Of a stretch of 12,253 nucleotides of DNA, positions 1-6,939 are shown in pieces. This DNA is from Acidimicrobiaceae bacterium (GTDB lineage: Bacteria; Actinomycetota; Acidimicrobiia; Acidimicrobiales; Bog-793). Within the stretch, counting starts at the first letter, position 1. Every line of letters begins with the position of its first letter. The stretch spans positions 1 to 12,253 of the forward strand of contig DAIDIA010000221.1 in the NCBI GenBank assembly GCA_027459565.1. Reading direction: 5' to 3'. A program made the position numbers and the translations under genes. The notes below the pieces were generated by a model that was given only the letters and a program-made list of their open reading frames with translations, made no database searches and was not told the origin of the DNA.

Positions 1-40
1 TAGGACGGGGGGATCGACCAGACACAGAGGAGGTCGCCCG

Positions 41-1822
41 ATGACGAGCCCAATGGTGCCACCCAGTCCAATGGTTGCGCCCGGTCCCCGCTACGCCTTC
101 TACGGACGGGTCTCGACCGAGGACGAACAGGACCCGACGCTCAGCTTCCCGCGCCAGCTCACCAACGCCGAGCGCCTCGTCGCAGAGTCGGGCGGGCGGA
201 TCGTCGCGCACTACTACGACATCGAGTCCGGCACACGTGCCTATGCCGATCGCGGCTCGGGCAACGTCGCGGGCTTCAACATCGCGATCCCGCGCGACGG
301 TGGCCTGGCGGACCTCCTCGCCGACGCGCGACGTCGGCCCGTGCACTTCGAGCGCGCCATCGTCGAGTCGATCAGCCGATTGAGCCGCAACTCCTCGGTC
401 GCGTTCAGAGTCGAGGACGAACTGCGCCAGGCGGACGTGCGGCTCTGCGCGTCGGACGAGCCAATCGAAGAGTCCTTCGGGACGATCGTGCTGCGACACG
501 TGAACATCGGCATCGCCCGTGGCTACCACCACGAGCTGATGGTCAAGTCCCGCCAGGGACTGGAGACCTCGACGCGCCAGGGCTGGCACACCGGAGGCGT
601 CGCCCTCTTCGGCTACCGCTTCGTCACCCACGAGCACCCGAACCCGCACAAGGCGAGCCGCGGCAACCTGAAGCGCACGCTCGAACTCGACCCCGTGCGC
701 GCACCGGTCGTCCGCGCGATTTACGACGCCTACCTCGCGAGCGGTGTCGGGCTGCTGCAGATACGTGACCGGATGAACGCGGACCTCGACCGTTACCCGC
801 CGCCGATCCCGATCGCGCCGACGACGGCCCTCGGCCGCTGGAGCCGGTCCTCCATCCGCGAGGTGCTCCGCAACCCGAAGTACACCGGGTACCAGGTCTG
901 GAACCGCAAGGCCCGCAAGTCCGGCCACAACCATGAGAACCCGCCCGAGGCCTGGATCTGGTCGGACGAGCCTGCGCACCCGGCGATCGTGACTCGCGAG
1001 GAGTACGACGCGGTGCAGCTGCGCGCGAAGGCGAACTCGCGGTCGCGTCAGCACGTCACCGCGACCGAGGCACGTCCGACGGCGCGGACGAACTACCTCT
1101 ACCGCGGGCTCCTCCACTGCGGCATCTGCGGGCTGCGCATGTGGGGCAACCATCGCCGCAACTCGACTTACTACTCCTGCCAGCCAACCCATCAACGCTC
1201 GTCGAACATCCCCGAGGGCCATCCGAAGCACGTCTACCTGAACGAGGCTCGGCTGAACGGCGCACTGCTCGACTTCCTTGGAACCGCGCTGTTCGGACCC
1301 GAGCGCCGCGGCTACTGGGAGCGCTGCCTCACAGTCGCCGACGAGCCCGGCAGGGAAGCGCCCCCCGCGAGCCGTGTCGCGGAGATCGAGTCCGAGATCG
1401 CCGACCTCGAACGACGTCTCGACAAACAGATCCTCAACCTTGAAGCCGACGAGATCACGCCGAGCCTTCGTCGTCGCATCGCGCAGCGTGTCGCCGAGCT
1501 TGAGGAGGCGATCGCCGAACGCAGGCAACGAATGATCGCGCTCGCCGACCAGTCGGCAACAGAGCCGCCTATGTTGGCCGACGTGGCACCGCTGCTCGAT
1601 CGCCTGCCACTCCTCGCGGATCGGCTCGTCGAACTCGACCAGAGCGACCTGCGGGTGCTGTTCGAGGTCGTCCAGCTCGAAGTCGCCTTCCACCCCGACG
1701 ACGACGACGCGATCGACGTCGGCGTCACCCTCAGCGACCACTGGCAAGCGCCAGTCCTCCGCGAAAGTGCGGAGGACTGGATAGCGCCCCCGGGAGGACT
1801 CGAACCTCCGCACACGGTTTAG
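41..1822 (+). CDS. Serine site-specific recombinase (integrase-like)
   Basis: Large serine recombinase, 593 aa. It cuts and rejoins DNA through a serine-DNA covalent intermediate. An N-terminal resolvase domain (about residues 18-165) carries FYGRVST with the predicted catalytic Ser25 and the arginine motif RLSR at 113-116. A 'Recombinase' domain follows (about 188-330, including GYRF near 191 and NPKYTGYQVWNR). A zinc ribbon has Cys360, Cys363 and Cys380; the fourth ligand may be His394 in the HPK-VY motif, since no fourth Cys is present. A Glu/Arg-rich coiled coil covers about 445-500. The ATG at 41 has AGGAGG at 28-33 with a 7-base spacer. The family resembles actinobacterial 'recombinase family protein' genes. 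The reading frame runs into the tRNA-Arg gene on the other strand: residues 583-593 (PPGGLEPPHTV) and the stop are tRNA sequence, so the native C-terminus may change on excision. It is probably an element integrase; its substrate sites are inferred, not shown. Confidence 0.93.
   Translation: MTSPMVPPSPMVAPGPRYAFYGRVSTEDEQDPTLSFPRQLTNAERLVAESGGRIVAHYYDIESGTRAYADRGSGNVAGFNIAIPRDGGLADLLADARRRPVHFERAIVESISRLSRNSSVAFRVEDELRQADVRLCASDEPIEESFGTIVLRHVNIGIARGYHHELMVKSRQGLETSTRQGWHTGGVALFGYRFVTHEHPNPHKASRGNLKRTLELDPVRAPVVRAIYDAYLASGVGLLQIRDRMNADLDRYPPPIPIAPTTALGRWSRSSIREVLRNPKYTGYQVWNRKARKSGHNHENPPEAWIWSDEPAHPAIVTREEYDAVQLRAKANSRSRQHVTATEARPTARTNYLYRGLLHCGICGLRMWGNHRRNSTYYSCQPTHQRSSNIPEGHPKHVYLNEARLNGALLDFLGTALFGPERRGYWERCLTVADEPGREAPPASRVAEIESEIADLERRLDKQILNLEADEITPSLRRRIAQRVAELEEAIAERRQRMIALADQSATEPPMLADVAPLLDRLPLLADRLVELDQSDLRVLFEVVQLEVAFHPDDDDAIDVGVTLSDHWQAPVLRESAEDWIAPPGGLEPPHTV
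1740..1822. other. Candidate attachment-site (att) junction
   Basis: This segment joins the recombinase 3' end to the tRNA-Arg 3' half, the classic position of an attachment site for elements that insert into tRNA genes. It holds two overlapping inverted repeats and the shared tRNA segment. The element would lie to the left, because the tRNA 3' end points that way and the recombinase is there. The matching direct repeat at the far end would be outside this window, so crossover point and core length are unknown. Inference only. Confidence 0.4.
1751..1780. repeat. Perfect 12-bp inverted repeat at tRNA 3' flank
   Basis: CCAGTCCTCCGC and GCGGAGGACTGG pair perfectly around a 6-base loop (GAAAGT), four bases outside the tRNA-Arg 3' end and inside the recombinase reading frame. 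A second inverted repeat at 1740-1755 (ACTGGC-AAGC-GCCAGT) shares bases 1751-1755 with it, so the two hairpins would compete. The arms share the 8-mer GGAGGACT and the 7-mer CCTCCGC with the adjacent tRNA T arm. It could be part of a recombinase attachment site, or a tRNA transcript end signal, although no T tract follows on either strand. Confidence 0.7.
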
Positions 1823-1856
1823 GAAACCGATGCTCTATCCCCTGAGCTACGAGGGC
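1785..1856 (-). tRNA. tRNA-Arg (anticodon CCT)
   Basis: A complete 72-base cloverleaf can be folded on the minus strand. The acceptor stem GCCCTCG pairs with CGGGGGC (one G-U pair), with discriminator G. The D arm is GCTC/GAGC. The anticodon loop TTCCTAA carries anticodon CCT at 1823-1821 and reads AGG. The T arm is GGAGG-TTCGAGT-CCTCC. The outermost anticodon-stem pair is T-T, a minor flaw. CCA is not encoded (CTAT follows). The 3' half overlaps the last codons and stop of the convergent recombinase gene; the TAG stop at 1820-1822 is the complement of anticodon-loop bases. All stems are intact, so the gene should be functional despite the overlap. Confidence 0.96.
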
Positions 1857-2207
1857 GGGACCTCTATATGAAGCTCCGCGCGCTTATTGACTCTAAGCCT
1901 ACGTCGCTTGCCCAAGGCAGTTTCTGTGGGGAGATGTTGTGCGATGCGAATGACGGGGTGTTTTGCCTCATGATTGAATTGGCTCAACGGACCACAGAGC
2001 GCGTCTGGGGAATTGGTCAAGTCACTCTCTTGTGCACACGTGAACGACGTATCGATGCTGCGTGCCCCATGCGTCGGAATGATGCAGGGTTGAGGCTGCG
2101 GGATTCAAGCAGATCAAATCCCTGGACATCTCTGCTTCTGTCGCGTACATCGGGGTGTCTTCGTCGGAGGGGAATCGCGTTCCCTTGGTGCGCATCGTCA
2201 GAAACGA
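1857..2207. other. Intergenic, AT-richer stretch without a credible gene
   Basis: About 350 bases between the tRNA-Arg 5' end and the parA-like stop. It is visibly less GC-rich than its surroundings. An open frame on the + strand (1868-2227) has no ribosome binding site, no recognisable motif and atypical composition, so I do not call it. The tRNA promoter on the minus strand should lie here, but I could not find a convincing -35/-10 pair. The stretch may be residue of earlier insertion or deletion at the tRNA locus. Confidence 0.5.
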
Positions 2208-2807
2208 CTACCTCTTTCCCCGCATAGCCCGTCGAAGAATCGCGTCATATTGATCAAGACCTTCTCGGAGCAAGCGCGCCTCTGGCCCTGAGGCAATCCC
2301 CACGCGCTCTGGAATGACACCCCAGATCGGCACCCGCTGTTCATTCCACCAAGCGATCGTCTCTTCGAGATCGTTCGTTCCAAGTCGCGCGGCGCAGATG
2401 ACGATACCCCGCGGGATCTTATTGTCGATCATTTCCAGCGTGGCGAGCACCCGAGAGAGTTCGACTCCGCCAGCCCGGGTTGGAATGACGACAGCATCGG
2501 CCAGCGCGAGTGCAGCCTGAACGATCCGCTCGTCTCCCGGTGGAGTGTCGACGACCCCAAGTCCTTCGTGCCGGGTCATTGCGCGGTTCACCGTTCGCTC
2601 CGAAGGTGCTTCGACAATCGTCACGCCTTCGACGGGACGCTCTTCGAGCCACTCGGCAGATGATGCCTGACGGTCCGCGTCGATGAGCAGCACAGGGTCA
2701 TACCCCTCGGCGGCGGCAGCAGCCGACAGGTAGACGGCGGTGGTCGATTTGCCGACCCCGCCTTTGACATTGGAAACGACGATGTTCACAGAGTGCACTC
2801 TAGGCAT
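2208..2807 (-). CDS. Short ParA-family ATPase
   Basis: Deviant Walker-A ATPase of the ParA/MinD superfamily, 199 aa from the chosen ATG. These proteins dimerise on ATP and often bind DNA non-specifically to move or position cargo such as plasmids, chromosomes or protein clusters. The deviant Walker A KGGVGKST lies at residues 15-22, with signature Lys15 and catalytic-loop Lys20. The switch-I region LIDADRQASS is at 41-50 (Arg where Pro is usual in DADPQ). Walker B VVDTPPG is at 85-91. There is no N-terminal helix-turn-helix, so it is like short plasmid-type ParA proteins. The frame is open upstream to 2879, but the ATG at 2807 puts the Walker A motif at its usual distance from the start; GGAG lies 11 bases upstream. 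No ParB or cargo gene is adjacent. Its position beside the integrase-occupied tRNA makes an accessory origin possible. Confidence 0.85.
   Translation of the reverse strand: MPRVHSVNIVVSNVKGGVGKSTTAVYLSAAAAAEGYDPVLLIDADRQASSAEWLEERPVEGVTIVEAPSERTVNRAMTRHEGLGVVDTPPGDERIVQAALALADAVVIPTRAGGVELSRVLATLEMIDNKIPRGIVICAARLGTNDLEETIAWWNEQRVPIWGVIPERVGIASGPEARLLREGLDQYDAILRRAMRGKR
2790..2801. promoter_or_regulatory. 12-bp perfect palindrome at parA-like start
   Basis: AGAGTGCACTCT is perfectly self-complementary and covers codons 3-6 of the parA-like gene. Short ParA systems are often autoregulated at their own start, so an operator is possible, but the site is inside the coding sequence and may be chance. 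Confidence 0.25.
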
Positions 2808-2944
2808 CCGGCGGCATGCTCCGCGCAAATGACCGCCGAATATCTCGAAGATCTTGATTGTGCGGCGACGACCATGCATCCAAGAAACCCACGCGAGTTC
2901 TCAGGCAGCGGCTCTTGCGGTTTTGCTCAATGGCCCGCAAGAAC

Positions 2945-2988
2945 CCGGGGGCCACACAGCCAGGTCATTCTGGCTGGGCGACCCCCGG
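2945..2988 (-). terminator. Two-part hairpin downstream of livK
   Basis: The outer arms CCGGGGG (2945-2951) and CCCCCGG (2982-2988) enclose a second perfect 7-bp stem, CAGCCAG (2957-2963) with CTGGCTG (2970-2976), separated by a small internal loop. The structure starts about 43 bases after the livK stop. There is no T tract, which is common for actinobacterial terminators. It is most likely the end of the liv transcript. Confidence 0.5.
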
Positions 2989-3003
2989 ATCGGACGTTTT
3001 CAA

Positions 3004-3020
3004 GTGACCGTATCGGTCAC
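3004..3020. repeat. Inverted repeat just after livK stop
   Basis: GTGACCG and CGGTCAC form a perfect 7-bp stem with a 3-base loop, 11 bases beyond the livK stop codon. It may be a transcript 3'-end stabiliser or the first of tandem terminators with the hairpin at 2945-2988. No T tract follows on the minus strand. Confidence 0.45.
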
Positions 3021-3031
3021 ATCAATACTGA

Positions 3032-4357
3032 CTACTTGATGCCGTCCTTTCTGAGCGCCGCGAGGCAGGCACCGGTAGTGGTGCAGTTCGTCACATCACC
3101 AAGGACCTTCGCCGAGAGTGGTGTTCCCTGCACCTCATTTCCCGTCGTCGCGTTTGCAATGAAGGGCGCATAGGGTCCGAACGTGTTGTTGTACTTGTTG
3201 TAGTCGATGGCCCCACTTGCGCCCTCGTAGTTGATCTTCTTGTGCGCCTTCAACAACGCGAGGCACGCGCTGTAGGAGTAGCAGGCGGTTCCCGGCGGGT
3301 TGGTCACCTTCGTCATGTCCTTCGCGACCGTTGCGCCGGAGAAGGTTTTCGCGTAGGTGTCGGCAAGAGCGAGGCTGATGACCGCGTCGTAGGCGTAGTT
3401 CGCGCCCGAGAGCGGACCTGCTGCGGTCTGGCTCGGGAACAACTTCTTGAACTGCGCCATGAAGACATTGTTCGCCGCCCCCGTGACCGAGGTGCCCATA
3501 ATCGATGTGAGGTAGGAATGGGCCTTGGCTGTGCCGAACGCCTTGATGAAGTCACTGCTGGTGGTGACATCGGTGCCGATCCACGGGATCTTTGAACCGA
3601 GTTGGCTGAACTCCGTCGACAGAACGGCAACTGTCGGCGCGTCAGTCTGGGAGAAGATGACGTCCGGCTTGTCGGCGATGACCTGCGCCACGGTGTTGGT
3701 GTATGAGGACTGGTCGCCCTGGATGTTGTAGATGTGAATGACCTTGCCACCCAGTTTGATCCAGGTTGTCTTGACCGGATTCACGATGGTCTGCGCCGCG
3801 GCGTCGGAGTAGAAGAGCAGATCGGCCTTCTTGTACCCCCTGATATGGGCATAGGTTGCCATGGCGACTCCGAGCTGGCTGTCCGACGGACTGTCGCGGA
3901 AGAGGAACGGGTCGGTCTGGTGATCGCGTCCCGTGTCCCCTCCCTGGAACTCGTCGATGATCTTGTTCGCTCTCAGCACGGGCTCGACGGCGTTGATCTC
4001 CTGTGTTGTCGGTCCGATGATCCCGGCGATCCCGCCCCCGGAGAGGAGTTTGAGCAGAGCAGTCTTCCCTTCAACCGGGTCACATCCCGTGTCACCCTGG
4101 GGTATCAGGAGCTTCTTGCCAAGGACTCCACCCGCCGCGTTGACCTGCGCCTGGGCGATCTGGGCACCCTGGTAGATGCCCTCGCCAAGGCTCGCCAGCG
4201 GTCCAGTGAAGCACGACAGCACGCCGTAGGACACCGTCTTCGTCGCGGCGTTCGCCGTGGCGCTGGTCATGAAAGCTGCTCCTCCGCTGAGAACCGTCGT
4301 TGCCGCTAAGGCACCCGCCGCCCCCCGGATGGAGAACATTCTGCTTTTCGTTCTCAC
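3032..4357 (-). CDS. livK: Branched-chain amino acid-type ABC substrate-binding protein
   Basis: Periplasmic-binding-protein type I (Peripla_BP_6 / Leu-Ile-Val-binding family), 441 aa, the extracytoplasmic receptor for the adjacent permease. The N-terminus (MRTKSR, then a hydrophobic stretch at about 12-30) is a Sec signal peptide with likely cleavage after ANA at residue 37. There is no lipobox Cys, so the protein is not an evident lipoprotein, which is unusual for a single-membrane actinobacterial importer. The mature part begins VSYGVLSCFTGPLASLGE, typical of the family. Six Cys in the mature protein, including CYSYSAC and a TTTGAC segment near the C-terminus, could form disulfides. The start is GTG at 4357, with a G-run (AAGGGGGG) six bases upstream. 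It is the last gene of the operon, 49 bases after livF; that gap is AT-rich and could carry its own promoter. Ligand unknown: branched-chain amino acids, amides, urea and aromatic compounds all use this family. Confidence 0.93.
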   Translation of the reverse strand: MRTKSRMFSIRGAAGALAATTVLSGGAAFMTSATANAATKTVSYGVLSCFTGPLASLGEGIYQGAQIAQAQVNAAGGVLGKKLLIPQGDTGCDPVEGKTALLKLLSGGGIAGIIGPTTQEINAVEPVLRANKIIDEFQGGDTGRDHQTDPFLFRDSPSDSQLGVAMATYAHIRGYKKADLLFYSDAAAQTIVNPVKTTWIKLGGKVIHIYNIQGDQSSYTNTVAQVIADKPDVIFSQTDAPTVAVLSTEFSQLGSKIPWIGTDVTTSSDFIKAFGTAKAHSYLTSIMGTSVTGAANNVFMAQFKKLFPSQTAAGPLSGANYAYDAVISLALADTYAKTFSGATVAKDMTKVTNPPGTACYSYSACLALLKAHKKINYEGASGAIDYNKYNNTFGPYAPFIANATTGNEVQGTPLSAKVLGDVTNCTTTGACLAALRKDGIK

Positions 4358-4406
4358 CGCATTCCCCCCCTTTTAAAATTTCTTTGAATAGGTTTCCCAC
4401 TGTCTA

Positions 4407-5141
4407 TTACGACATCCGACCAACGTAAAGGTCAATCACCTCCTCATCGTGCAAAAGCTCCTGGGCCGGTCCGTCGAGCCGGTTCTTCCCGAGCACAAGG
4501 ACATACCCCCAGTCTGCGTGACGAAGCGAGCGCCGGGTGTTCTGCTCCACGACGCAGATACCGACTCCGGTCGAGGCGACCTTCTCGATCTGCTCCCAGA
4601 GCGCGCTCTGGAAGATCGGCGAGAGTCCGGCGCTCGGTTCGTCGAGCAGCATCACCGCCGGTTGGAGCATGAGTGCGCGCGCCATTGCGAGCATGGTCCG
4701 CTGCCCGCCGCTCAAAGCTCCCGCCTTGCGCTTGAGCGACCGTTTGATGTCGGGGAAGAGTTCACACAGCTCGTCGATGCGTTCGGAGACCCCGCGTTTG
4801 AGGGTGTATCCGCCCATGTCAAGGTTCTCGCGAACGGTCAGGTCGGGGAAGGTGTTGGCAACCTGGGGAACGTAGGACAGGCGCATCCGCACGAGCTTTT
4901 CCGGCGCAAGATTGGTGCTCTCCCGGTCGAGGACGTAGACGTGCCCGGCAGAGACCTTGATCACGCCGGCGATGGATTTCAAGAGCGTTGACTTGCCGGC
5001 TCCGTTGGGTCCGACGATGGCGGTGATCTTGCCCCGTCGGACCTCGATGGAGACGTTCTCGATGATCGGTGGTCCGCCGTATCCCGCGGTCACGCCCTCG
5101 ACCCTCAGGACGACTTCGGCACCGGGATCCGGGGCGCTCAT
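4407..5141 (-). CDS. livF: Branched-chain amino acid-type ABC ATP-binding protein LivF
   Basis: ABC ATPase, 244 aa, one of the two nucleotide-binding subunits that drive the importer from the cytoplasm. Walker A GPNGAGKST is at 44-52, Q-loop Gln93, signature LSGGQ 143-147, Walker B VMLLDEP 163-169. The switch position reads VVEQN, with Gln where most ABC proteins have His; this is the usual LivF variant. The start ATG at 5141 overlaps the livG stop by 4 bases (ATGA), indicating translational coupling. The livK gene follows after 49 bases. Confidence 0.95.
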   Translation of the reverse strand: MSAPDPGAEVVLRVEGVTAGYGGPPIIENVSIEVRRGKITAIVGPNGAGKSTLLKSIAGVIKVSAGHVYVLDRESTNLAPEKLVRMRLSYVPQVANTFPDLTVRENLDMGGYTLKRGVSERIDELCELFPDIKRSLKRKAGALSGGQRTMLAMARALMLQPAVMLLDEPSAGLSPIFQSALWEQIEKVASTGVGICVVEQNTRRSLRHADWGYVLVLGKNRLDGPAQELLHDEEVIDLYVGRMS

Positions 5142-5911
5142 TCGTCGTCGTTTCCGAGATAGGCATCGACGACCCGGGAGTTGTCCCGAAGATCGCCGAA
5201 TGCTCCCTGTGCGATGACCGAGCCGAGATCCATGACGACGACCTCGTCGCAGGTCTTCTCGATGAACGGCAGATTGTGCTCGACCACGATCACCGTGCTG
5301 CCGGCGCGCTTGAGGTCGCGGATCGCCTCGCCGATGCGCTCGCCGAGCACGGGGTTGACGCCTCCCATCGGTTCGTCAAGGATCGTCAGGCGCGGTCTTG
5401 CCGCGGCGATGCGCGCGAACTCGAGCAGGCGTTTCTGGCCGCCGCTGAGGTTGACCGCCCGGCTGTTGCGCACATCATCGAGTCGGTAGTCCTTGAGGAT
5501 CGCGCGGATCTCTCCGGTCTCTTTCGCCTCTTCCCGGCGAAGGCCGCGCGCGAAGACGAGCGACCGGAACAGCGACTCGCGCGCGAGGTTCGACCTCCCG
5601 ATTCTGACGTTGTCGATAACCGTCAGGTCGCGCCATTCGCGCGGGCTTTGGAATGTGCGGATGATTCCCATGCGCGAGATCACGTCGGGTCTCCGACCGA
5701 CCAGCTCCGTGCCATCGAAGCGCACGCTTCCAGAATCAGGGTGCTCGAATCCGGTGACAAGATCGATCACGCTGCTCTTGCCCGCGCCGTTTGGTCCGAT
5801 CAGGCCGACGACCGTTCCCTCGCGCACCGTCATCGAGCAGCGATTGACCGCGACGACGCCTCCGAAGCTCTTCGAGATATCGCGAATCTCGAGGAGGGCG
5901 GCCCCCGTCAC
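5138..5911 (-). CDS. livG: Branched-chain amino acid-type ABC ATP-binding protein LivG
   Basis: ABC ATPase, 257 aa, partner of LivF on the inner face of the LivH/LivM channel. Walker A GPNGAGKS is at 39-46, Q-loop Gln88 (RTFQSP), signature LSGGQ 155-159, Walker B TILDEP with Asp179/Glu180, switch His212 (VVEHN). The LivG-type insert between the Q-loop and signature is present (about 100-150). The frame stays open far upstream, but family length and the GTG at 5911 overlapping the livM stop as GTGA fix the start. It also overlaps livF by 4 bases. Confidence 0.94.
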   Translation of the reverse strand: MTGAALLEIRDISKSFGGVVAVNRCSMTVREGTVVGLIGPNGAGKSSVIDLVTGFEHPDSGSVRFDGTELVGRRPDVISRMGIIRTFQSPREWRDLTVIDNVRIGRSNLARESLFRSLVFARGLRREEAKETGEIRAILKDYRLDDVRNSRAVNLSGGQKRLLEFARIAAARPRLTILDEPMGGVNPVLGERIGEAIRDLKRAGSTVIVVEHNLPFIEKTCDEVVVMDLGSVIAQGAFGDLRDNSRVVDAYLGNDDE

Positions 5912-6939
5912 GAGTCCGAGCTCTCGACAGATAGGGGAGTCGACGCCTCGGGAATCTTGACGCTCGCTCGAGGACGGGGATGCAACCAGCCGGTAGACCA
6001 ACGCCTTCGCGAGTCGTCGGTTCCAAGCCGCTCCGGGATCAATCCGCCCGGACGGAACTTCAACATCAAGATGATCAGGAGCCCGATCAGGATCTGTCGA
6101 AGCGCGGGGCCGAGCTCTGGTCGTGCCGAAGGCGAGGGGATGTACCGCGTGAGCTCGACGAAGCCGACGTAGACGATGAATGAACCAAGGACGACGCCAC
6201 GGGGGTTTCCGCGTCCCCCGACGAGGATCGCCGCGTAGAGGACGAAGATCTCCGTCGGGCGCCAATCGAGCGGATTGAAGGCGCCGATGTACGCGGCGAA
6301 CAGGCTTCCCGAGAGTCCCGCGAGCGCAGCCCCGGTGAGATAGGTGCGATATTTCGTCCAGAAGACATTGCGCCCGTACACCGCGGCCGCGAGTTCGTCA
6401 TCGCGTACGGCCCGCACCATTCTTCCGAACGGACTGCGCGAGAGCCGCATGACAACGAGATAGGCAAGAAGCAGCACCAGCAGGCAAAAACCGAAGAACA
6501 GATAGTGGTATGCGTTGTAGGACAGCCCTCCGCCCATCGGGTCGACGAGCCCCGAAAGACCGTTGTATCCATTGAAAAGTGGCGTGAAGTTCTCGACGAG
6601 GTAGTAGATCGCCCATACCGCGCCAAGAGTCGTGATCGAGAAATAGACCTCGCGCAGCGCGCGGAGCGCGACCGCTCCGATGAGCGAGGCGAACGCCACG
6701 ACCACGACGACCGAGATCAAGACCGCGAGCAGATAGGGAAGGTGCCATCCGAGGATGTACTCGACCGGCGGCGAGGGTTTGCCGATTGTGAGGATCATCG
6801 TCACGTAGACGCCGAGCGCGAAGTACGCGTAGGCCGAGAGGTCGAAGTCGCCCGCCCAGCCCCAGATCATGTCGATGCCGAGCGCGAGGACACCAAAGAT
6901 CGCCGCCTCGGTGAGGATGGCGGTCCAGTACTGGACCAT
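5908..6939 (-). CDS. livM: Branched-chain amino acid-type ABC permease LivM
   Basis: Integral membrane permease, 343 aa, with about eight or more hydrophobic segments. It pairs with LivH to form the membrane channel. The LivM cytoplasmic-loop motif is visible around RSPFGRMVRAVRDDELAA, followed by VYGRNVFWTKYRTYLTGAALAGLSGSLFA and the terminal KFRPGGLIPERL typical of LivM ends. About 35 extra polar residues follow that motif, with no recognisable domain. The frame extends upstream to 7809 only as a shadow of livH; the ATG at 6939 shares one base with the livH stop (TGATG), so translation is coupled. Confidence 0.93.
   Translation of the reverse strand: MVQYWTAILTEAAIFGVLALGIDMIWGWAGDFDLSAYAYFALGVYVTMILTIGKPSPPVEYILGWHLPYLLAVLISVVVVVAFASLIGAVALRALREVYFSITTLGAVWAIYYLVENFTPLFNGYNGLSGLVDPMGGGLSYNAYHYLFFGFCLLVLLLAYLVVMRLSRSPFGRMVRAVRDDELAAAVYGRNVFWTKYRTYLTGAALAGLSGSLFAAYIGAFNPLDWRPTEIFVLYAAILVGGRGNPRGVVLGSFIVYVGFVELTRYIPSPSARPELGPALRQILIGLLIILMLKFRPGGLIPERLGTDDSRRRWSTGWLHPRPRASVKIPEASTPLSVESSDS

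Larger units (their letters stand above)
2808..3031. other. Intergenic region between livK and parA-like gene
   Basis: About 220 bases between two genes on the same strand. It must hold the end of the liv transcript and the start of parA-like transcription. The liv-proximal half contains two strong inverted repeats (annotated separately). An AAGATCTT palindrome lies in the parA-proximal half near 2846. I could not identify a -10/-35 pair with confidence. Confidence 0.5.

Noticed and set aside
1744..1822. Recombinase tail as an annotation artefact from a tRNA
   Set aside because: The GGLEPP-like tail is typical of false frames through tRNA genes, but here the frame continues without break from a genuine recombinase with no earlier stop, so the overlap is real in sequence.
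1868..2227. 119-codon open frame on the + strand
   Set aside because: No ribosome binding site, no recognisable motif, irregular composition; it also runs into the 3' end of the parA-like gene on the other strand.
2808..2879. Longer start for the parA-like gene
   Set aside because: The extra 24 residues resemble no ParA N-terminal domain, and the ATG at 2879 has no ribosome binding site.
5069..6172. 367-codon open frame antisense to livF/livG/livM
   Set aside because: Covers three well-supported overlapping genes on the other strand and has no family motif.
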